5,880 nucleotides of DNA from an uncultured Acidimicrobiia bacterium (GTDB lineage: Bacteria; Actinomycetota; Acidimicrobiia; IMCC26256; CALEDW01): the NCBI GenBank assembly GCA_937949585.1, contig CALEDW010000133.1:1-5880 (forward strand). The letters are read 5' to 3'. Shown in pieces: positions 1 through 5,880 of the stretch. Under the pieces are notes generated by a model. That model had not been told where the DNA came from, did no database searches, and saw only the letters and a list, made by a program, of their open reading frames with translations. The stretch's first letter is position 1; each line of letters opens with the position of its first letter. Both the position numbers and the translations under genes were made by a program.

Positions 1-1148
1 CGGCGCAGCACCACCACCGACGCGTTGGCGCCGCGCCCGACCGTGTGGGCGAGCCCGACCCGGGCGTCGGGCACCTGACGGTCGGCGGCGGTGCCGCGCA
101 GCTGGCGGACGAGCTCCACCACCTGGCCGAGCGCGGAGGCGCCGAGCGGCTCGCCCTTGGAGAGCAGGCCTCCCGACGGGTTCACCGGGAGGCGGCCGCC
201 GAGGGTGTGGGTGCCGTCGGCGAGACGGGCCGGCTGCTCCGCCGGAGGGCACAGTCCGAGCTCCACCCAGGCGAGCAGCTCCCGGGCCGCATCGGTGTCC
301 TGGCACTCCACCACGTCGAGGTCCGCGGGGCCGAGGCCTGCCTCGGCGTAGGCGGCCTCTGCGGCCAGGCGCGTCGGGGGAGGGATGGAGGCGTCGTCGA
401 CGCCCCACAGCGGGGTTGCCTCCCCCAGCACGCTGCCGGGCAGGTGGGATCGCACCACCGCCGCGGCCACCTCCACCGCAGCCGCCGTCGGTCCGCCGGG
501 GCCCTCCGCCGCCTCCAGGATCACCGCCGCGGCGCCCTCGTTCGGGGAGCACAGCATGTGCAGGTGCAGCGGCTCGCACACCACCCGGGAGGCCAGCACC
601 TCGGCGACGGTGGTGGGGGAGCGGTACATCGCCTCGGGGTTGGCGGCACCGTGCGCCCGGTTCTTCACCACCACCTGGGCCAGGTGCTCCTTGGTGATCC
701 CCTGCTCCCGCATGAGCCGCTGGGCCCGCAGGGCGAAGTAGGCAGGGGTGGCCGCCAACCCGGCCCGCTCGCGCCACGGTTCGAAGAAGCTGGAACGGAT
801 CATCCCGCGGGGCATCTGCTCGATCCCGAACGCCAGCACCCGCCGGGCCGCTCCCGCCCGGAGCGCCTGCACGCCTAGGGCCAGCGCGGCGGCGCCACTG
901 GCGCAGCCGGCCTCCACGTCGATGATCGGGATGCCGGTGCGGGCCAGTGCCCCCAGCACCTTGTGCCCGGCCGCGACCCCGGCGTAGGCCGTACCGCAGA
1001 ACGCGGCGTCGAGCCGGTCGGCCGGCCCGAGACCGGCGTCGTCGAACGCGGCCCGCACCGCGGCGACGCCGAGGTCGGTGACCGTCCGGTCCGGGAACCG
1101 GCCGAAGGGGTGCAGCCCCACCCCGGTGACGACGACCCGGGGGCTCAC
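1..1148 (-). CDS. SCP2-type thiolase-fold protein (lipid-transfer/acetyl-CoA acetyltransferase-like), 3' end cut by window
   Basis: This is a thiolase-superfamily protein of the SCP2-thiolase/lipid-transfer group; 382 codons are visible and it probably lacks only a few C-terminal residues, since the family is usually about 380-400 aa. The N-terminus (VVVTGVGLHPFG) is typical. Cys82 in VEAGCASGAAAL is the thiolase nucleophile position. Other landmarks are CSPNEGAAAVIL (200-211), VECQDTDA (280-287) and NPSGGLLSKGEPLGAS (323-338). The loop that normally reads GHP has Glu333, the usual HDxF/NEAF loop reads QDTD, and the C-terminal glycine loop (GRGANAS) has no Cys, so classical thiolase chemistry is doubtful. 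The GTG start at 1148 overlaps the DUF35 stop by 4 bases (GTGA) and has a GGAG motif 8 bases upstream. Proteins of this group often work with a DUF35 partner, as encoded just upstream. It may be a beta-ketothiolase, a retro-aldolase like Ltp2, or an acyl-CoA-binding protein. The fold call is firm; the substrate is unknown. Confidence 0.9.
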   Translation of the reverse strand, partial: MSPRVVVTGVGLHPFGRFPDRTVTDLGVAAVRAAFDDAGLGPADRLDAAFCGTAYAGVAAGHKVLGALARTGIPIIDVEAGCASGAAALALGVQALRAGAARRVLAFGIEQMPRGMIRSSFFEPWRERAGLAATPAYFALRAQRLMREQGITKEHLAQVVVKNRAHGAANPEAMYRSPTTVAEVLASRVVCEPLHLHMLCSPNEGAAAVILEAAEGPGGPTAAAVEVAAAVVRSHLPGSVLGEATPLWGVDDASIPPPTRLAAEAAYAEAGLGPADLDVVECQDTDAARELLAWVELGLCPPAEQPARLADGTHTLGGRLPVNPSGGLLSKGEPLGASALGQVVELVRQLRGTAADRQVPDARVGLAHTVGRGANASVVVLR

Positions 1149-1543
1149 GACCCGGGCTCCGGTGCGAACTCCCAGGTGGTGAACGCCTCCCCGTCCTCGC
1201 CCCGCACCTCGACGATCCGCAGGTGCATCGGCCGACCGAACCGGGCGTCGTCGAGCGGCAGCGCGAGGCGGGTCACCACCCGCAGTCCGTCGTCGAGCTC
1301 CACCACCCCGAACCCGTAGGGGACCGGTCCGCCGTAGCCGGGGGGGCGACTCGTCACCGTGGTCCATGCCCACAGCCGTCCCCGCGGGCCGAGACGCACC
1401 GGCTCGCAGCCCGCGGCCCCACAGGACGGGCAGACGTCGTGACGGGGGAAGGCCGCCCGGCCGCACACCGGGCAGCGCGACCCGCACAGGCGCGGCGGGT
1501 CGGTCTCGAACAGCCCTGCGGCGACCGGCGGTGCCGGGTTCAC
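1145..1543 (-). CDS. DUF35 / Zn-ribbon OB-fold acyl-CoA-associated protein
   Basis: This 132-aa protein has the standard two-part DUF35 layout. A rubredoxin-like zinc ribbon carries Cys24-x2-Cys27 and Cys38-x2-Cys41. An OB-fold follows from about residue 48 to 125 (GRLWAWTTVTSRPPGY, PYGFGVVELDDG). Extra cysteines at 20 and 46 flank the ribbon. Members of the family bind acyl-CoA or scaffold a thiolase-fold partner, for example the DUF35 part of ChsH2 with the aldolase Ltp2, and the archaeal thiolase/HMG-CoA synthase complex. The next gene, overlapping by 4 bases, is such a thiolase-fold protein, so the two probably form a complex. The start is GTG at 1543, overlapping the CoA-transferase stop as GTGA. 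The upstream G-rich stretch is only a weak ribosome binding site, so translation is likely coupled. A run of seven G (plus strand) at 1340-1346 lies inside the gene with the frame intact. Confidence 0.9.
   Translation of the reverse strand: MNPAPPVAAGLFETDPPRLCGSRCPVCGRAAFPRHDVCPSCGAAGCEPVRLGPRGRLWAWTTVTSRPPGYGGPVPYGFGVVELDDGLRVVTRLALPLDDARFGRPMHLRIVEVRGEDGEAFTTWEFAPEPGS
1157..1160 (-). promoter_or_regulatory. Ribosome binding site of the thiolase-fold gene
   Basis: On the coding (minus) strand GGAG is followed by 8 bases and then the GTG at 1148. It lies inside the 3' end of the DUF35 gene and supports this GTG as the start. It is a normal core Shine-Dalgarno at good spacing, judged by eye. 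Confidence 0.55.
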
Positions 1544-2727
1544 ACCACCCCCCGGGCCCGGAGGTCGGCGAGCTGCGCCGCGTCGAGACCGAGCAGCCCC
1601 CCCAGCACCTCGTCGGTGTGCTCACCGAGGCGGGGTGCCGGGCGGGGCGGGTTCGCGGCCGTCCCGACGAAGCGCGGGTAGGGAGCCTGCTGGCGGTGGG
1701 GGCCGACGTCCGGGTCGTCGACGGTCACCAGGTCGCCGCGGGCGGCGATGTGCGGGTCGGCGAAGATGTCGGCGGCGGTGTAGGCGACCGCCACCGGCAC
1801 GTCCCCGGCCACGCAGGCGGCCTCGACCTCCGCCGCCGAGCGCGTGGCCGTCCAGGCGGCGACGATCGCGTTGATCTCGTCGGCGTGCGCGGCCCGGTCG
1901 GCGAGGCGGGCGAAGCGCGGGTCCTCGGTGAGCTCGGGGCGTCCCATCACCGAGCACAGTCGGGCGAAGTTCGCGTCGGAGCCGGCCACGATGCACACGT
2001 ACCGTCCGTCGGCGGTCGGGTAGTTGTCGAGCGGGGCGGAGGTCGCGAGCCGGTTGCCCTCCCGCTGCCGCACGAGCCCGAGCCGGTCGTAGGCGGCCAG
2101 GGTCCACTCCAGCACCCGCAGCACCGAGCCGTACAGCGCGGCGTCGATCACCGCGCCGCTACCGCCCCTGGCGTCCCGGGCGTACAGCGCGGCGACGGCG
2201 GCCTGGGCCGCGAACACCCCGGTGAGGTAGTCGGAGATCGTCACCCCCACCCGCACCGGAGGGCGGTCGGGGTAGCCGGTGAGATGCATCAGCCCCCCGT
2301 AGGCGATGCCCATCCGGTCGAGGCCGGGCCGGGTCGCGTACGGGCCGTCCTGGCCGAAGGTGGAGATCCGCACCGTCACCACCCGCGGCGGCAGGCGGTC
2401 CGGGCCGAGCCCCCATCGCTCGAGCGTCCCGGGCCGGAAGTTCTCCACCACCACGTCGGCCGTGGCGCACAACCGGCGGGCCAGGTCCTGTCCTTCGGGG
2501 TGGCGCAGGTCGATGGTCACCGACCGACGCGACCGGCCTTCCACCGCCCAGAACAGCGAGTGCCCCTCAGGGGTGAACGGTCCGATCTCCCGCATGAAGT
2601 CCCCGCGGCCGGGCTGCTCCACCTTGATCACCTCGGCACCCTGCTCGCCGAGCAGCCCGGCGCAGAACGGCGCCGCGATGCGGGTGCCGAGGTCGACCAC
2701 CCGCACCCCGGTGAGGGGGCCGGTCAT
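1540..2727 (-). CDS. Class III CoA-transferase (CaiB/BaiF family)
   Basis: This 395-aa protein has the normal length and full domain of the CaiB/BaiF (formyl-CoA transferase-like) family, which moves CoA between acyl-CoA and a free carboxylic acid. The N-terminus MTGPLTGVRVVDLGT is the usual opening and confirms the ATG at 2727. Landmarks are GAEVIKVEQPGRGD (30-43), VVENFRPGTLERWGLG (93-108) and ISTFGQDGPY (121-130). Asp166 in VGVTISDYLTG is at the position of the aspartate that forms the acyl anhydride in class III transferases. The related racemases (AMACR) use a His-Asp pair. The His position (AGHD in AMACR) is Leu136 in RPGLD here, so transfer is favoured over racemisation. The ATG overlaps the crotonase stop as ATGA and no strong ribosome binding site is seen, which fits translational coupling. 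In context it probably activates the acid whose CoA ester the neighbouring enzymes degrade. The acid and the CoA donor cannot be told from the sequence. Confidence 0.92.
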   Translation of the reverse strand: MTGPLTGVRVVDLGTRIAAPFCAGLLGEQGAEVIKVEQPGRGDFMREIGPFTPEGHSLFWAVEGRSRRSVTIDLRHPEGQDLARRLCATADVVVENFRPGTLERWGLGPDRLPPRVVTVRISTFGQDGPYATRPGLDRMGIAYGGLMHLTGYPDRPPVRVGVTISDYLTGVFAAQAAVAALYARDARGGSGAVIDAALYGSVLRVLEWTLAAYDRLGLVRQREGNRLATSAPLDNYPTADGRYVCIVAGSDANFARLCSVMGRPELTEDPRFARLADRAAHADEINAIVAAWTATRSAAEVEAACVAGDVPVAVAYTAADIFADPHIAARGDLVTVDDPDVGPHRQQAPYPRFVGTAANPPRPAPRLGEHTDEVLGGLLGLDAAQLADLRARGVV

Positions 2728-3587
2728 GCCGGCGGCGTCGCCCGGTCCCGCCCGGCGGGCCCGGCCCGCTCACCCCGCTGCTCGGCCCGCACCGCGTCCA
2801 GGCCTCCGGCGCGTCGCGCCTCGGTGCGGGCCAGGGCCTCGGCGGTGTTGCTCACGAACTGGTGCACCATGAAGTGGTAGCGCCACGCGGCCCGCTGGCC
2901 CATGAGGTCGAGGGTGTGGTTCAGGGTGTCTTTCACCGCTCGGGCCGTCACCGGCGGGACCAAGGCGACGGCCTCGGCCATCTCCCGGGCCGTCTCGGCC
3001 AGTCGGTCCCGGGGCACCACCCGGTTGACCAGCCCGGCCCGTTCCGCCTCGGATGCGCTGAGGGTGCGGGCGCAGAACAGGAACTCCTTGGCCCGACGGA
3101 CCCCGAGCTCCCACGGTTCGACGAGCAGCTCCACACCGGCCCCGCTCATGCGCAGCACCGGGTTGGAGAACCGCGCGTCGTCGGCGGCGACGATCAGGTC
3201 GCACATGCACGCCAGCGCCAGCCCCGCCGCCGCGCAGGCCCCGTGCACCGCCGCGATCGTGATCTTGGGGAAGTCCCGGATGCGCAGCAGCCGGTCCCAG
3301 TACATCGTTTCCTCGTGGAGGAGCTTGCCTTCCGGGGTCGCCCGCATCGCCGCCCAGCGTTCGGTGCCCGCCAGCAGCTCCTTGAGGTCGTGGCCGGCGC
3401 AGAAGTGCTTCCCGGCGCCGGTGAGGATCACCACCCGGACCTCCTCGTCGGCGCCGGCCCGGTCGAACGCGGCGTCGAGCGCGTCGATCATCGCCGAGTC
3501 CTGCGCGTTGGCGACCTCCGGCCGGTTGAGCGTGATCGTGGCGACCGGCCCCTCGGTCGTGTAGCGGACCGTCTCGCTGTCGGCCAT
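2724..3587 (-). CDS. Crotonase-superfamily protein (enoyl-CoA hydratase-like, atypical active site)
   Basis: This 287-aa protein has the crotonase fold throughout: ATITLNRPEVANAQ (16-29), an oxyanion-hole segment HFCAGHDLKE (61-70), AAVHGACAAAGLALACMCD (112-130), and the C-terminal helices from about 160. Aligned by eye to rat mitochondrial enoyl-CoA hydratase, the two catalytic glutamates (Glu144, Glu164) fall on Ala124 and Val144 (FSNPVLRM), so plain hydratase activity is uncertain. The following GVELLVEPWELGVRRAKEFLF (151-171) resembles a recurring actinobacterial subgroup annotated only as enoyl-CoA hydratase; Glu153, Glu157 and Glu160 in it could be catalytic substitutes. The last ~30 residues are Arg/Ala/Gly-rich and probably disordered. 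The ATG at 3587 is the only ATG/GTG/TTG start between it and the in-frame TAG of the dehydrogenase, and GGGAG lies 11 bases upstream. Its stop overlaps the CoA-transferase start. It could be a hydratase, isomerase, hydrolase or C-C lyase; only the superfamily is certain. Confidence 0.9.
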   Translation of the reverse strand: MADSETVRYTTEGPVATITLNRPEVANAQDSAMIDALDAAFDRAGADEEVRVVILTGAGKHFCAGHDLKELLAGTERWAAMRATPEGKLLHEETMYWDRLLRIRDFPKITIAAVHGACAAAGLALACMCDLIVAADDARFSNPVLRMSGAGVELLVEPWELGVRRAKEFLFCARTLSASEAERAGLVNRVVPRDRLAETAREMAEAVALVPPVTARAVKDTLNHTLDLMGQRAAWRYHFMVHQFVSNTAEALARTEARRAGGLDAVRAEQRGERAGPAGRDRATPPA

Positions 3588-3626
3588 GACGTTCGCATCT
3601 CCCGGCCTGCTCGGTGGGCGGCGAAT
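3588..3626 (-). other. 39-bp spacer between dehydrogenase and crotonase, largest gap in the window
   Basis: This is the only non-coding stretch apart from the 12 bases at 4836-4847. It holds the presumed crotonase ribosome binding site. It is stop-free in the crotonase frame (13 codons, beginning with ATT and containing no ATG, GTG or TTG). I see no convincing hairpin with a T-tract and no clear -10/-35 pair, so it looks like a spacer inside an operon. Confidence 0.6.
3599..3603 (-). promoter_or_regulatory. Probable ribosome binding site of the crotonase gene
   Basis: On the coding strand GGGAG lies 11 bases before the ATG at 3587, slightly farther than ideal. An ATG directly after it (coding bases 3600-3598) is out of frame with the crotonase, so 3587 remains the best start. 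Confidence 0.45.
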
Positions 3627-4835
3627 CTAGCGGCGCGGGGCGGCCGGGGTACCGGGACGGGGCTCGCGCGGCAGGCCGAGGACCCGCTCGCCCACCACGG
3701 TTCGTTGGATCTCGTTCGTGCCCGCCCAGATCGACGCGGCCTGGTAGTAGCACCACGAGCGCTGCCAGCGCCCGTCCCCGGGGTTGTCCGCCGCCGGGCC
3801 CCACAGGGATGCCGCCGGTCCCAGCACGTCCATCACCAGCTCGTGGAGGCGCTTGCTCACCTCCGACCACCACAGCTTGTTGATCGCCCCGACCGCCCCG
3901 GGCGCCTCCCCCCGGGCGGTACGCGAGATCGCCCGCCAGTTGTGGAGGCGGAACAGCTGGATCTCCACGTACGCCCGGGCCAGGCGCGACGCCGTCACCG
4001 GATCGTCCCAGCGGCCCGACTCGGCGGCGAGGCGGGCCAGCTCCTCGAGCAGCTGCAGGTGCACGACGAGCTGGCGGGGGTTCACCCCCCGCTCGTGGGT
4101 GAGCGTCGAGTTGGCGATCCGCCACCCCTCGCCGATCCCGCCGATCACCTGGTCGTCGGGCACGAACACGTCGGTGAGGAACACCTCGTTGAACTCGTGC
4201 TCGTCGGTGATCTGCCGCAGCGGGCGGACCTCGACGCCGGGTGCGGTCATGTCGACCACGAAGTACGACAGGCCCCGCCCACCCGGGGTGTCGGGGTCGG
4301 TGCGGGCCAGGCACACCCCCCAGGCGGCGAACTGCGCGTACGACGTCCAGACCTTCTGGCCGTTCAGCCGCCAGCCGCCCGGCACCCGGTCGGCCCGGGT
4401 GCGCAGCGAGGCGAGGTCGGAGCCGGCCTCCGGCTCGCTGAACAGCTGGCACCACAGCTCGGCGGCGGGGAGGATCTGCGGCAGCCACCGGTCCTGCTGC
4501 TCCGGGGTGCCGTGGGCGAGCAGGGTGGGGCCGACGAGGTTCACGCCGATCCTCCCCACGAGCTCGGGGGCCCGGGCCCGGGCCAGCTCCTCGGTGACGA
4601 TGTAGTGCTCCACCGGTCCGGCGCCGCGCCCACCGAACCGTTCCGGCCAGGCCACCCCGACCCAGCGGCCCTCGGCGAGACGGGCCTGCCAGCGCCGCCC
4701 GAAGCTCACCTCCTCCTCGAGGGTGGCGAAGCGGGGCGGCAGGCCGCTCCCGTAGGTCCACGGGAGGTTCGCCCGTAGCCAGTCGCGGCACTCCAGGCGC
4801 AGGCGCTCCTCGGCGTCGGTGGGACGCAGGTCCAC
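3627..4835 (-). CDS. Acyl-CoA dehydrogenase (FadE/ACAD family)
   Basis: This 402-aa flavoprotein would oxidise an acyl-CoA to the alpha,beta-unsaturated thioester, passing electrons to ETF. It is full length. It has an N-terminal helical domain (about 1-120, WVGVAWPERFGGRG at 58-71), a middle beta domain with the FAD/substrate segment LFSEPEAGSDLASLRTRA (131-148) and GQKVWTSYA (159-167), and a C-terminal helical domain ending in GTNEIQRTVVGERVLGLPRE (372-391). The catalytic Glu of SCAD/MCAD (YEGT) is replaced by Ala371 (IWAGT). However, Glu248 in LTHERG aligns with the helix-G base of isovaleryl-CoA dehydrogenase (the MCAD Thr255 position), so it is probably active and may prefer branched or bulky acyl groups. 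The start is GTG at 4835, supported by the family-like opening MDLRPTDAEERLRLE. No Shine-Dalgarno is visible. It lies 12 bases after the citrate synthase stop and in the same frame, suggesting co-transcription and possibly reinitiation. The chain length and substrate are unknown. Confidence 0.93.
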   Translation of the reverse strand: MDLRPTDAEERLRLECRDWLRANLPWTYGSGLPPRFATLEEEVSFGRRWQARLAEGRWVGVAWPERFGGRGAGPVEHYIVTEELARARAPELVGRIGVNLVGPTLLAHGTPEQQDRWLPQILPAAELWCQLFSEPEAGSDLASLRTRADRVPGGWRLNGQKVWTSYAQFAAWGVCLARTDPDTPGGRGLSYFVVDMTAPGVEVRPLRQITDEHEFNEVFLTDVFVPDDQVIGGIGEGWRIANSTLTHERGVNPRQLVVHLQLLEELARLAAESGRWDDPVTASRLARAYVEIQLFRLHNWRAISRTARGEAPGAVGAINKLWWSEVSKRLHELVMDVLGPAASLWGPAADNPGDGRWQRSWCYYQAASIWAGTNEIQRTVVGERVLGLPREPRPGTPAAPRR

Positions 4836-4847
4836 GGAGGGTGGCCG

Positions 4848-5880
<1,033 letters not shown>

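Noticed and set aside
45..878. A 277-codon plus-strand open frame opposite the thiolase gene
   Set aside because: The minus strand encodes a clear thiolase-fold protein through the whole stretch; the plus-strand product is low-complexity shadow.
3588..3660. Possible terminator or promoter around the dehydrogenase/crotonase gap
   Set aside because: Only short GC-rich complementarity such as GGTACC was found, with no T-tract and no convincing -10 element.
1366..4778. Long plus-strand open frames (504 codons at 1366-2880 and 638 codons at 2862-4778)
   Set aside because: Both are antisense to convincing genes, biased in composition (His/Gly/Arg/Pro), and show no recognisable motifs or ribosome binding sites.

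Overview
The window is GC-rich, almost entirely coding DNA with every gene on the minus strand. Composition, GTG starts, gene style and the density of acyl-CoA genes suggest a high-GC actinobacterium. A lineage such as Acidimicrobiia or mycobacteria-like Actinomycetia is possible, but the sequence alone does not fix the taxon. No RNA genes, mobile elements, CRISPR arrays or clear terminators were seen.

In transcription order (right to left) the genes are: the C-terminal ~343 codons of a hexameric-type citrate synthase (4848-5880, start outside the window); an acyl-CoA dehydrogenase (3627-4835) 12 bp downstream; a crotonase/enoyl-CoA hydratase-superfamily protein (2724-3587) after a 39-bp gap; a class III (CaiB/BaiF) CoA-transferase (1540-2727); a DUF35 zinc-ribbon/OB-fold protein (1145-1543); and an SCP2-type thiolase-fold protein (1-1148, its last few codons cut by the window edge). 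The last four genes are joined by three successive 4-base stop/start overlaps (ATGA, GTGA, GTGA), so they are almost certainly one translationally coupled operon. The citrate synthase and the dehydrogenase are close enough to share the transcript.

Together the genes read as a CoA-thioester catabolic module. The CoA-transferase would load an organic acid onto CoA, the dehydrogenase would introduce an alpha,beta double bond, and the crotonase would act on the product. The thiolase-fold/DUF35 pair would make the carbon-carbon cut, and citrate synthase would consume acetyl-CoA. The substrate cannot be read from the sequence.

The main interest is in active sites. The crotonase lacks both glutamates of classical hydratases. 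The thiolase-fold protein keeps its nucleophilic cysteine but has Glu in place of the usual GHP histidine, plus other altered loops. The dehydrogenase lacks the C-terminal catalytic Glu but has one at the isovaleryl-CoA-dehydrogenase position. No 3-hydroxyacyl-CoA dehydrogenase is present in the window. This makes a non-classical (for example retro-aldol) route conceivable, but it remains an inference. Nothing here is clearly a wholly undescribed system.
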